Shown: one piece after another, positions 12,101 to 23,974 of the stretch
Position numbering within the stretch: the stretch's first letter is position 1
Layout: each line of letters starts with the position of its first letter
Source of the DNA: Arcuatula senhousia
Taxonomy: Eukaryota; Mollusca; Bivalvia; Mytilida; Mytilidae
Length of the DNA: 64,000 nucleotides
Direction: 5' to 3'
NCBI GenBank assembly: GCA_963971305.1
Contig: OZ020317.1
Location: 15,642,001 to 15,706,000 of the forward strand
Position numbers and translations under genes: made by a program
The notes under the pieces: model-generated
What the model saw: only the letters and a program-made list of their open reading frames with translations
The model's database searches: none
What the model was told of the DNA's origin: nothing

Positions 12101-14050
12101 ATTAAAATTATAATAATTTGACTGCTTTTAAGCTTTACGTGACTTTCGACCTTGTATCTACACTAATGTACATATTAAGTATTTACTTGCCAACAAAATA
12201 TTCTAATAAATATGCTTTAAAGGTTTTGTTATGTTCAGATATGCATAATCAATGAGGGTGTGGATGGGGTTTATGGAAGAGAGAAAAATGGCCGACAAAA
12301 TTTAACAAATATGGAATTATAACCTCAAAATGAAGAATAGAGTTAGATATAAAGAATAATAAGAATAATGGGGAAAGTACACATTGAAGTAAAAAAAGGA
12401 ACAAAATATATATTTTTTTTAAATTATAAAAGAATTGTGAAACACTTCCATACCCTCATGTAAACGTCATTGAGTATCTGATTTAGTCCAATAAGCGTTC
12501 AAGGTAACTACAGGCGTTCCTACATAAAAATAGTAGTAATTTACATGTAATTTCAAGTACCACTTTAGAATATCGGATATGTGGTTCCCAATGAATATGA
12601 GTGACAGGGTGAAGGTCATTTCAAACGATTTGTTTAAAAAGTCATTGTTAAATATTTAAGGTGTATTTAACTTGTCAAAAGAAAATTATAAATGATTCAT
12701 TTTTATTTTGTATTAGTTCTTAAAGGTTTTTATAGTACTTGACAATGTGAAACCGAAGGTCACTTGATTTGATAACAATAAAATGTTAAGTTGTATTTCT
12801 GCTTAAGGTTTACACAAAGAAAAGTAATTATTGTAATTTTATTCTTATCTGCAAATATACTTGTTAGAGAGAAACCACATTTGACTTTTTGTGTGTTGTA
12901 ACACGCGTGTACTTATTGGGTCGCAAAATTGAAAGTCGGGAATGTAGAAACGTGACAGTGAAAACAAAATCAAGGAAAAACTTCTGCAAAAATAAAGTCT
13001 TTCACTTCCCTCGTCAACTAGTATAAAAAAGATTAACCTCAAAGACGTCATTTCAATTAAACATTAAAGCAAGTACAAAGCAAATCACAAAACCAAGAAC
13101 ACATATACACTGTACATAATACAATGGATCCATGTAACACGTAGACCATTTTTAAAACATAACAATTTTTAAAATACTTGTAATAAAGTTAAACAATCTT
13201 GTTATTTTATTGTATCAACAGTACTATATATTTTAATGATAATTTAAAGATGCCAAGTCTTGAATTCCGACCAGAACCTCCACATGGTGGGAGGCGGGTT
13301 TTGGTCTAGTTTAAAGTATTTTATTTAGCTATTTATCGGCTCGTTAGGGCATACACAATCAAATTGACACACATATTACCGGGAAACACAATGTAAAATA
13401 TCAATTAACTTTCACTCACACTTTCTCTCTTTCACTTCCATACCCCTCAAGTCTCCTTTAGAGAATCGAATGTCCTCTGGATCAGTAAACTCTGGCAGTT
13501 GTGTGCTAGGAACCGTATACGCTATAGGTCTTATCAGAAAAATCCCAATAAATATCTATAACTAGCTAAAGGTGCTAGATTAGATATAGGACCGGCCATG
13601 AAACAAAAACTAAATACGTCAACTTTTTTCGGTAATAATATATATTTTTTGCTGAAAAACCCAGGAGAATGAAACATTGAATTTCTCTTAAAAGTGGGTG
13701 CAATTCATCCATTCTTGAAGATGAACATGTATGCACCTACATTTTTATTTTTTTATATTTGCTGTCACATACATTCCATACCATCTACATGTAAATTGGT
13801 GCTTAGAAAAAAGAATACGAATACATGACAGATATTTTTCTTATATTTACAGTTTGCCAAGCATTTCCCTTGTTATTACAAAACAGGCCCTTTTAATGAT
13901 TCAACATTGTGTATATTCGATTGAAAAGACGCACCGAATGGAATAAAAAAACATTAAGCATAAAAATGTGATGATAAAACCTTTTAAATGGTTGAATTAA
14001 GAGATTAATTGCTGTTGGTTTTTTACTGTTATATTCTACTTCAAAATGCA
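9160..14050. other. AT-rich stretch without a recognised gene
   Basis: No convincing exon chain or RNA gene was found. A short ATG-containing sequence with a possible donor (9784-9802) and a LINE-like C-terminal remnant (10,488-10,580) are the only coding hints. A 38-bp imperfect palindrome lies at 13,269-13,306. Confidence 0.45.
10488..10580 (+). pseudogene. Remnant of a retroelement C-terminus (weak)
   Basis: The frame ending at TAA (10,578) reads LTKFLSKAESCTTFKERL then SKFTWF. This resembles the usual C-terminal tail of LINE reverse transcriptase proteins, where a Ser/Thr-rich stretch is followed by FK-x-x-L-x-x-F. Only about 30 codons are visible and nothing upstream supports it, so this is a tentative reading. 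Confidence 0.25.
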
Positions 14051-14055
14051 TCATT

Positions 14056-14260
14056 TTTATTGTAATACAAATGACAACAAAGTTCCAGACAATAAATTTT
14101 GCTACGCCTGACGCGCGTTTCGTCTATTCAAGACTCATCAGAGGCGCTCTACCAAAAATATTGAAAATGCCAAACACTGTATGAATATGAAGAGCATGGA
14201 ACAGTATAACCAAAAATACCAAACTGGGGAACCAAATAACACCTTTTGGTGCCAAGGTTT
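14056..14260 (+). repeat. Dispersed repeat family R-GACGCGCG, copy 1
   Basis: The core blocks are AAAGTTCCAGACAATAAAT, CGCCTGACGCGCGTTTCGTC, GACTCATCAGAGGCGCTC and AAAATGCCAAACA in that order. Three further copies occur in the window (17,404-17,575 +; 22,689-22,760 +; 47,640-47,830 -). The repeat is non-coding, and its ends are not sharp enough to class. Confidence 0.7.
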
Positions 14261-14789
14261 TAACCAATTATATAACATATTAAAGCGCAATACATGGTTT
14301 TATTACTTCAAGGCCAAGAGTAACAATGATTTGTGCATAATGCAAACTGTTATTCAGACCGTGTAGCTCTATTTTAGTGTGTGACCTTGCAGAAAAAGGT
14401 ATTTTGCATAAATGTTTAGGCCAAAACGTCTTAGTAATGATCCATATCATATATACACGTATTGTTAAAGCATTAAAAGAGTTGTAACATTATATTATGT
14501 GGATAAGCAGAATTCAATTTCATGAGGTCACCGTCTAATGAAGACTTGAAATGATAATGGGAATTATTCTGATGGGTGGGAAACAGGCACAGTTAATTTT
14601 GACGACCACAGAAAATGGGAGAAGTGGGAAGGGGGAGGAAACTTAATTAGCCTTTATTGTGCACTATGGGATCAAGCGTGGCACGTTCCACTATGTTGAC
14701 CCACTGTTAGCGCTCAGTGTTTTCGTAATATAGACCTGACAACCCCCTAGGACGAGGGCAAACCCTATTCAGCGACCTCACCCTAAAAA

Positions 14790-15100
14790 ATAAATTACTC
14801 AGTATCTTGGAATTACTAGTTTTGAGTATTTGGAATTACTTACAAATACTTAGTAATTAAAAAATAATACTAAGTAATTTTATAAGTAATCGGGTTTTAC
14901 TTAAGACAAGTAAAACAAATCTTGAAATAAGTAGTTCAATTTTGTGTTAAATATAATTACTTATTTTGAGTATTACTATTACTTATTGCAAAACATGAAA
15001 TCATTCACCAAGTAAGAATTACTAATTTCAAGACATTGAATTACTAATAAACTTCAAATTACTTATTTTGAGTAATTCAATTACAATTATTTTAATCTTT
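14790..15100. repeat. AT-rich stretch dense in AATTACTT / AAGTAATT
   Basis: Roughly fifteen variants of AATTACT(T) or its complement AAGTAATT occur in ~300 bp, with more at 15,420-15,450. Such repeated subterminal motifs are common in DNA transposons, but no terminal inverted repeats or target duplications were found, so it is left as a motif-dense repeat. Confidence 0.45.
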
Positions 15101-15459
15101 TTATAAATGGCAGAATTTAAAGTAAACTCACAAATAAATGGAGCAGTATCATTTGATCTTGCATGTATATAGAGGATGTAACATTTTTAACCTTTATAAA
15201 GCAAATGTAGATAAAAATAATATACAGTGTCCTTATTACCTCTTGACAACAATTGGCATTTATTAATAGATACTTAATTATATATAAGTTTTTAAATATG
15301 TCTGTGCATGTTAAACACATTATGAAATAATATTGTGTGAAAAAAACAAAAAATTGCCACTATTGCTGATTGAAATGAAACATCTTTTGGCAAAAAAATA
15401 CGGGGCTAAGATAAAGAACTAAGTAAAACTGAATTACTTACTAAGTAAATGGAATATGA

Positions 15460-17400
15460 ATGAGAGAATGAATTTGATTGGTTAATTTAAAAGAGGCAAC
15501 CAATGAGATGACCTGTAACTTTATTCTTGTTTTGGCGCTTTGAATTGCATCAAGTTGGAAGAGGATTTCACAGAAGATGTTTTTTTTATATATTTTCGGA
15601 ATTCCAGTGATTATACCGAGTACATTTGTCAGATAAGTGTATTTTTAATATATTTTATTATTTTTAATTCCTTTTTAATGTTTCCGTTGCATTCTAAATC
15701 ATCATGGTAAAGATCACCAGTTAAATTATTTAGAAAATGTAAACAATTGTTTTGATGTTTCACAACTTTTATGCATGTGTGACAAATATAATACTAAGTG
15801 TTATATTTTCTTCAGAACTAAAATGTTTAAAAGAATATAGCACACGAAAGATGCATTGAAGTGTTTAGTTTAGATTTATAGTTTGAAAGTTAAAATTGTA
15901 TGTTTAATATGTGTGTGTATTAGCAAGTTAAGTATAAATGTTTTTTTTTCTTTCAGACAAAGAGCCATATAAAGCTAAAAGTTGATAAAAGTCATCAGCA
16001 TCTGCAATTTCAAGATATGGATAAATGCTGACTGTGCATATATATTTCTCACTGAAACTGGATATATCTAGCATCAAAATAGTGTTTACCTTTACAGAGA
16101 GCTTTATTCTTCTAACTAAGGAGTCCAAAAGTCTATAGAAATTATGAAAATTTGTTTTGAGCAGCTACAAAATATATAAACATCCTAGGATGATGTGAAA
16201 AAGATTGAGTAAAAATCATGAATTAATATGTTGTGTAAAAGAATGAGTTCAGTGGTGAATTTGATATCAAGTGAAATATTAAAAAATAAATGTGATATAA
16301 GAACTTTTTTTGTTTGTTACTCTATATATTTTCTATTGATGATGGATCCACACAACATCATATCTTCAAATACAGAGCAGAACAATACATTAATGAAGAA
16401 AGCTTTGTCTGGACCCATATTGGACATACAAGTATAATAGTTGACTAGACACACAAAGAAAAAGAAAACACATGCAAGTGTCAATGCAACATACGGTCGA
16501 CATGTGTAACAGCTCAAGTGCAAGAAAGAATAAAATCACATAGTTCCAATTTATTTGCCAAATGAAGTCTATAAAAAAATGATAAAAGACTAACAAAAGT
16601 TGAAAGCTGTAAATGCTCCATAAGTTTTTTTTTATTTCATGTATTTAATAAGATTTTGTGGCATGCATATTTACTCAATTCACTGTAACATTATCCTTTC
16701 AATTCATCATAGTACAAGCATCTTATTCCTAGATATATATTACAAGTTATCCAATGTAAATAGATTGACTGACAAATATCATAAGCAATGATTATACTAT
16801 TTGACATGTTAAAGATTGTCTACATGTATTTCAATATATGTTATAAGTTTCAGTTATGAATGTAACCTTGTCAATGAAATGACATTTGACCAATTAAGAT
16901 TATTTAGAGGCAGGTTATGCCCCCTATCATTTAAAAAAAAACACTTGTAATTGTTTATTAAAAACAAAACATTGGGTTAAATAATATTTACATATAAGTC
17001 CAATAGGGTTATTTTTATCATTGTACCCATTTTCTTTGTACATATAACATGTTGGTGACATTTTTGATGCATTTTAGTGAATCAATATGTAATATTGATA
17101 TGATGATTGCTATGTAATGTTATAGAGATTACTTTAACTAATTATTGAACAATAATAAACATGCTACCATTGAAATGGTATTAATGTCTAAAAATATTGT
17201 CCAAAATACCAAGTATGTGTTCAATAGAAAATGCATATTTTCAAACATAATTGCTGCTATAAGAATATTATGTCTGTAAAAATGTAAGTTATTCTACAAA
17301 AGTAATAATAAAAGATAACTTGTTTTGTTATATCAATCTATTTCCCACACAAAAAAGTTGCAGAGCTTTATGTCTCTGGTCCATCAATCAGTCCTACACA
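15460..17400. other. AT-rich stretch without a recognised gene
   Basis: Open frames here are short and low in complexity. No splice-consistent exon, RNA gene or transposon end was recognised. Confidence 0.5.
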
Positions 17401-17403
17401 TCA

Positions 17404-17575
17404 CTTTGTTATAATAAAAATGACAAAGTTCCAGACAATAAATATTGCTCCGCCTGACTCACCAAGACTCATCAGAGGCGCTCTACCAAAAAAATTGAAA
17501 ATGCCAAACATAATATAATTATGATGAGCATAAAACAATAAAACCAAAAATACCAAACAGGGGAAGAAAATTATT
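17404..17575 (+). repeat. Dispersed repeat family R-GACGCGCG, copy 2
   Basis: It shares AAAGTTCCAGACAATAAAT, CGCCTGAC, GACTCATCAGAGGCGCTC and AAAATGCCAAACA with the copy at 14.06 kb, but has lost the GCGCGTTTCGTC segment by a short deletion. Confidence 0.7.
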
Positions 17576-18408
17576 ACTTAATTTATCTAACAATGTCTGG
17601 GGTAAGAAGAATCTAGGGGTTTAGACAATATTGAAAATTAAACATATAATTTAAAGCTATAAATGAAACTCCACTTATACTACTGAACACAAACAAAACA
17701 TGGTTTGCAAGAACTACACCATATATAGATATGCATGTTACCAAAAAATCTAGAAAAGCAAAGTTTTGTCGGACTGTTGACCCAATATTTATGTTGAAAA
17801 CCCTGATAATAGTTCATAAACAAGTAAACGGATATTTCTAAAAAGTACATCATATGTTGTGCTTTCTACCAGGATTCCATCTGCAAATTATATAGTGTGA
17901 ATAATCACCCATTAAACTGAAATCCTGATATACATGTACAAATGGTGATAAGGCTGTCCCCATCTGTTAGTCAACACAACCCTTAAACATCTGAACAAAA
18001 TTTAACGAAACTTGGTATGCAAGAAGTTCATCATATGAAATCGTGCATAAATTACCATGTATTCATTAGCCACAAATTTGGGACACAATTAAATTTACCA
18101 ACATACCAAGAACAACAAAACAGAATTCCATAGAACTTGGAATTGAAAATGTATAACACTTATAGTTGTATCTGTTGCAACAAATCATTTGTTACCAGAG
18201 TACATAATTATAAAGCTAATTTTTTACTCCAATACCATAATATGAACTGCACACAAGGGTTATATCATAAATATACAGCCTTGTCCAAATACACAAAACA
18301 GGAAATGCTTTCCAAAATTAAGTATAAAAAAAGATATATTAAATGTGCAACATAAGACAAAGCCCCACAAAACAGGAACTGTTTTATCAAACACCAGATT
18401 AACGAAAT

Positions 18409-19707
18409 GGATCTCCTGTACTTGGCGATCACAATACTGGTATACCAGTATTGTTAACAATACTGGAACAAAATTTTATTCCAGTATTGTTGATTTTTTT
18501 TTCAAAAAAATAACAATACTGGAATATTGATATTCCAGTATTGTTCCTTGAGTAATACAAATGTACATTATGTCAAGGATGTGTATATTAGATAGAATGA
18601 GAGTCGTCTAACTACTTTTTGCCTTTCCCCTAAGAAATTAATCAAAATAAATTGTATTAAAAGACTAAATATTAATGGATGAATACATGTGAAATTTTCA
18701 TTTAATTCTGATGAGAAATAAACGTTTTATGAAAATATAAAGTGAAAACTTAACGAAAATATTGTAAAAAATGTATTTTCACATTATAAACTGATAAAGG
18801 GGTCATAAAGCGTATAACTGAGGCAAAAGACACAGCATCTACACTATGGGAGCAGCATTCTACTTTATTTGACAGTATAAACAGGGTTAGCTTAGTAATG
18901 ACTGCCCTGGTTTTCCAGGGCTAGGCAATACCCTTAAAATTGTACTTCATTTTATTTCCTCATCTACAAAATACATGAACATAAATGAATTGTATTTGAC
19001 AGTAAATAAAACATTACTATATATTCATGCATTATTTCAATAATTTGTAGTTTTGTGCAATATTTTTTTTTTATATCATTGTCATTACAGTTTTGACAAT
19101 CATGACAATACCCACACAGATTAATCTATGCTAATTAGTGAAACCATATACATGTAGAGATTAAATGAGGATTAGTAATCAAAACATCATAATTTTGTGT
19201 AATTGTTTATAGGAAGTAAGGGCTTGTGTATTTATAAGAATGAAACATACATGTATTTTTTTAAATTAAAAGGAACTTGTATAAGGCCATATCAAGTTAA
19301 TTAATTTATAGACAATTTGGCATTTCTAAACATTAATTTCATATATATACTACATTTGTATATCTATTTAATCATATTTAAATTCCTCACTAACAAAATC
19401 TGTTTTCATTTTGATTTCACTTTAAAGGTGTACATGCACTAACAGTAACAGGTATGTATTAATACTGATTGTTATGCAGGTTATGAAGCCAAAAATATAT
19501 CAAAACCGTAAAATATCAGACATTAAACAAATATTGTAGTCAGAATATGTGTCAATTGAAAACAATACTGGTTGAATACTGAAACACAATACTGCAACAC
19601 AATTTTGAAAATAAACAATACTGGTACAATACTGGAATAAAATTTTGTTCCAGTATTGTTAACAATACTGGTATACCAGTATTGTGATCGCCAAGTACAG
19701 GAGATCC
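18409..19707. mobile_element. hAT-like non-autonomous transposon, 1.3 kb
   Basis: Terminal inverted repeats at 18,409-18,490 and 19,626-19,707 are identical over 82 bp by direct reading, beginning GGATCTCCTGTACTTGGCG. An 8 bp direct duplication, AACGAAAT, flanks it (18,401-18,408 and 19,708-19,715). Eight-bp duplications are typical of hAT elements, and also occur in a few other superfamilies. AACAATACTGG and its complement CCAGTATTGTT recur inside the ends and subterminally, a pattern expected of transposase-binding sites. The interior is AT-rich with no transposase frame, so it needs a transposase in trans. The identical ends suggest recent movement. Confidence 0.88.
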
Positions 19708-20124
19708 AACGAAATCTCCATCCTTGAAATCAGCATTCAATAGAGACTAAAATGTGTCGCATTTATTTGCAACAGAATACCCAGCAGAAATAAACAAATT
19801 TATGCAACTCAAAGACATGCTACAAGAAATCCTTAAAATATTTTCAAGATATGAAATATGGTACGCTGCCTAGTTGAGTCATTTAAAGAAAAAATGGTGG
19901 GTTAAACCATGTTATATGGTGACAAACATTCTTCATCCATTGGATATAAAGTTCCATTATAAAAGAAAACATTCTGACTTCCGAGTTGTCAGTACCAACG
20001 GTACTTTGATTTTATATAGATCTATGAGGTTTTTGCGTTTGTTTAGATTTTTGAACATCCCCGAAAACAATTTTACTATATTGATCAACATTAAATCAAC
20101 TAATTATTTCTGTTTTGGTTTCAG

Positions 20125-20514
20125 GAATATCTTATGACTCACAGGAGAGGGGTATTATGGCTGAAGTCAGACGTCAGGAGCACCTTGAAGAAAAAGGTAT
20201 GATTCCATGTTTGGATATATGTAAAAAAAAATGTCTAGCTAAAATTGTACTTTAATGAATCTTTTAATCTTATTTCTTAAATGAAATTTTACTGATAACA
20301 TAGAAAAATTTTAAAGAAAACGAGAAAAAGGGAACGAATTTCAAGATTTTATAATCATAATAATTTATCTGTTCATTGAATTCTCTTTTTGAATATTTTT
20401 ACAGGGCGAATGGGACGAGAGCATTCCGAGAGACGACAGGCTGTCCTTCAAAGGAGGGACGAAAAACTCAGGGAGAAAATTAGGAGAACAGAGAAGAAAC
20501 TGGGAACAAATTAG
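20125..20514 (+). CDS. C-terminal exons of an unrecognised charged, helical protein
   Basis: Two exons join in phase. The first (20,125-20,196, 72 nt) follows TTTGGTTTCAG and ends at AAAAAG before GTATGA. The second (20,405-20,514) follows TTTTTACAG and ends at TAG (20,512). The joined frame gives about 60 residues rich in Arg, Glu and Lys (ISYDSQERGIMAEVRRQEHL, then GREHSERRQAVLQRRDEKLR), predicted as one long amphipathic helix. An AATAAA at about 20,605 gives a plausible polyadenylation site. Upstream exons are not established. An ATG with a phase-compatible donor lies far upstream at 9784-9802, but linking them is speculative. I do not recognise the family. Confidence 0.6.
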
Positions 20515-20603
20515 AAAAGAAAGATGTGAAAGACATATTTTTTTAAATCCACAGAATGAATATGTTCTAAGTCAGCTGCGTTGCTTTGTTAATGTTCCGT
20601 TTT

Positions 20604-20609
20604 GAATAA
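20604..20609 (+). terminator. Candidate polyadenylation signal AATAAA
   Basis: AATAAA lies about 90 nt after the stop codon of the two-exon frame at 20.1-20.5 kb and is followed by a run of A. Placement relative to that stop is the only support. Confidence 0.4.
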
Positions 20610-21288
20610 ATATGAAAAAAAAATATGTCGATTAAAATGTTCATTGTAGTAAGTGAAAAGAAATGTCGGCCAATGGCAATCAAACTTGTACACCATCACA
20701 AAAATTATTGATCCAGATTTATTTCAATATAACACATCTTGTACTGCACGTGGACGATATCCTCGTTTCTGGGTTCGACTGTTGCTTTTCTTTCAATACT
20801 TTGATTTGTTTAAACCTTCAAATGTTTGATTCAATTAATGACTCAAATATTTCTAATGAGAGCTGTTACTCCTTGATATACTCAAATGCAATTAGAGCAT
20901 AGCAAAATTAACTGGTTTAAAACGCGCTTGGTCGAATATTTATTTGTCATAAATTGTGACACAAAGGTTAGTTTCTACACTTAAACGAGAAGCATTCAAC
21001 AACAATTAACAAACAAAGAACAAGCCAGGTAACAAGCACAGATTTAAAGACAAAACTGCATCGTAAAGGAAAATTCTAGTGATAACAATAGTGAACTCAT
21101 ATGTTCCGGAAGGGTAAGCAGTCATTGCTTAGTGCAACACCCGTCGCATTCCAAATGGTCCTTTGAAGTTTGTCAGTTTAATTTACTGTTAAGGTAAAGG
21201 AAGACAATGCAAAAAAAATCCTACAAAAAACATTTTAGGAAATGGGGACACAAGGCCAATCGGGGATGAGAGTTTTGACAGCTTCTAA

Positions 21289-22272
21289 AAATATTCTTTT
21301 GAAAAAAATCACTCAAAATTTTGTAAAGCTGTTCTAGGTTTGAAAAAGACAGCTCCTAACATAGGTGCAAGAAGCGAGTTATCCAGATTCACACTAGAGT
21401 CTTTTATAAAACGACAATCTTTAGTTTATCTACATAGGATAAGTTCTAATAATGTAAACCCTCTTGTGACTGAATCTCTTAAAGTTAATAAAACGCTGCA
21501 CAATGAAGGTATTTATTCGTGGTATTCTTATGTAGACAGAGTATCGAAAGATGTAAATTTAAATGTTGAAGACCTCAATTCTACTACACTTACATTTAAA
21601 AGTCATGCAAAGAAGTTAGTAGAAGATACTTATGAAAAGCTTACCCTAGATAAAATATCCAAACTAGATACTTCATCGAAACTTTATCTTTACGGAAAGA
21701 TAAAACACAGTTTTAATTCCGATAATTACTTAAAACATAATAATTTTAATTATAGAAGATTGATTTCCAAATTTCGACTTAGTGATCATTCTTTAGGTAT
21801 AGAAGTTGGCAGATATATGAAAATACCTCGAGAGCAAAGAATCTGCAAAAAGTGTAAAAGTTTGGATGATGAGCAACATTTCTTTTTTGAATGTGAAATA
21901 AATTCAGCCATTCGCTCAGATTTTTTAAAAGTTCTAAATGATAAAATGTCTACATTTGAACGTCTCGATACATTAAATAAACTGCTGATCATTTTAAACC
22001 CAAACCCCGAACTTGTTTGTCATATTGGAGGCTTTATTAAACAGTCTATAGAACTCAGGGCTTCAGACCCTTGTCAGGCAGGTTCATAACATGTGTGTGT
22101 GTGTTTGTTTGTTTGTTTGTTTTTGGTTGTTTTTTTTTTGATTTGCTGTCTAATTATGTTTTATGTTACGCTATTGTATGATATGTTGTATTGTTTTGTA
22201 TTCAATATCTTCAATGTATGTTGATTTGACCCTTACGGGTGTAATTTCATCAATAAAGTTCTAAAGAAGGGA
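21289..22272 (+). mobile_element. 5'-truncated LINE: C-terminus of ORF2 and 3' tail
   Basis: The frame is open from 21,289 to the TAA at 22,087-22,089 (~266 codons) and has no real start. Near its N-terminus SKFCKAVLGLKK and a SELSRF stretch match the segment after the reverse transcriptase in many animal LINE ORF2 proteins. Toward the end, RICKKCKSLDDEQHFFFEC gives a C-x2-C...H-x4-C zinc-binding motif typical of that terminus. A ~180 bp 3' tail follows, with T-rich runs, ACCCTTACGGGTGTAA and AATAAAG near 22,250. An in-frame TAA at 21,286 marks the 5' limit. The endonuclease and reverse transcriptase are missing, so this copy is dead, although its remaining frame is intact. Confidence 0.8.
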
Positions 22273-22274
22273 GA

Positions 22275-22442
22275 AATGGATTTAATCGGACAATTAAGCC
22301 TTCTGCATGGGGATCTTAGGGATTGTACTCCAATCGAAAAATCGAGACCTGCAGCTGCAGCAGAGTTTTTTGAACGTGCAAAGAACGTGAAATTTTCCCC
22401 AAAAAAACGGTGCACGACTATGGTTTGCATGATAGCCTTGTG
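22275..22442 (+). other. Short ATG frame of unknown origin
   Basis: A 55-codon ATG frame (for example LLHGDLRDCTPIEKSRPAAA, then EFFERAKNVKFSPKK) follows directly after the LINE tail. Its composition is protein-like and the GC content here is higher than nearby. I see no splice sites or homology I can name. It may be a remnant of another transposon or the site the LINE entered. Confidence 0.25.
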
Positions 22443-22688
22443 ATCAAGGCACTAGTTATGGTACAGCTGCCCCATTAAACAACCTGGGACATGCACACTT
22501 CCGATTCGCTTTTGCGGAAAAAGAATCTTGACCCGACGACAGGTTGATGAGCGTTATTTAGTGGACTTTTATCGACAAGCTTAGCGCTGCTGCGGACCAA
22601 TTCGCCACCCGAAACTTATACACTAGTTTTTAATAAGGCTTTTCAGAAACCTACCAAAGTTCGGTAGTTTAGAGCGATTGCTTTTGAT

Positions 22689-22760
22689 ATGCCTGACGCG
22701 TGCTTCGTCTATTCAAGATTCGTCAGAGGAGCTACAGCCAAACGGTTCGAAAAGTAAAAA
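22689..22760 (+). repeat. Dispersed repeat family R-GACGCGCG, partial copy 3
   Basis: Only the core is present: GCCTGACGCG-GCTTCGTCTA, TTCAAGA then CGTCAGAGG, in the same order as the copy at 14.06 kb. Confidence 0.55.
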
Positions 22761-23974
22761 AGAATATGAGAATATCTAAATTGTTCGTTTTCTTCAGCAT
22801 TTGATTTAGACTTATTTAAGGTCCGATTTCCTTTTTATAATAATTTTTTTGAACCCTTGAATATGGTCAATTTTTGGTACTAGTTTATACCTTCGTTATT
22901 CAAGTCAAGTAAACAATTGAAACGTCTGTATAATCAAATAAAATCTTATTATCCCAAGGATAAAGATTATCGAGCTAGAATGAGTAATCTCATATGTCCA
23001 TGAAAAAAAAAGACATAACAAGAAAAAAAGGCACACCTGAGAAATAAGATCAGTCGCAATGGCCCTGATTTGGTACAGGACATTTGAGATAAATGTACAC
23101 GTCATGACATGACATCACTGTCTGTCAGAAGTTATGATTAAAAAATTACAATGTCAAATTTCCGATCCAACATTTTGCAGAATGTTTTATATAAGATTAA
23201 ATAACTATTCATATCATAACATTAGATTGCATTAAATATTTTGTTATCAAGTTTATAACTTGAAATTCATTCTAAAAAGGACAATTTATTGCTTTTCAAC
23301 AATTAACGACATTAAATTCATCAAAAAACAATATGCAATGCCATTTACGAGTGAAATGTGAAGATAATCATCGAGTTAGAGTTTTAGTTAGAGATGTAAC
23401 TAGATTTTTGCCATTACAATGAATATTTTGAGTTAATAGCTAAATTTATTTAAACTCAACCCCTAACCCTAAAAACTAGATTTTAATAAAGGTAATAACA
23501 AAAATACCGAAATTGGAGTATCAATCTCATTGTCTTAGAGAATAGACAAAACCGGAAAAATTGTAGAATGCAATATAATGGTCCTTACTTGTAGACTCTT
23601 ACTCAAACTGGAAAACTAGGTCGATGATTACCTATACACCAATCGTTTATAATTTCATAAGAATAAGACAATTAAAAAACAAATCTCAAATATACCAATC
23701 ATTTCAACCGCATTTGCATCATATTAAATTAAAAAGTTTTTTTTTTTAACAAACAAACTTGGTTTATAACTGGGATAACCGGCAGTTTTTAATTGTAAAC
23801 ACAGTCCAATATTTAGCTTTATAATACGTTGATCGATTTTTATCCAAGAAAAAAAGCAATAGTATGCAACAATTATCTAAAATATAAAACTGCTGTCTCC
23901 CATTGCCTTGTCTTCGTCGTTTTATCTTGTCATGCGTTAACCATTGCCGCTTATTCCCCGTATATATATGAATG

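Noticed and set aside
13269..13306. 38-bp imperfect palindrome as a microRNA precursor
   Set aside because: Arms are too short and mismatched for a normal pre-miRNA, and nothing else supports it.
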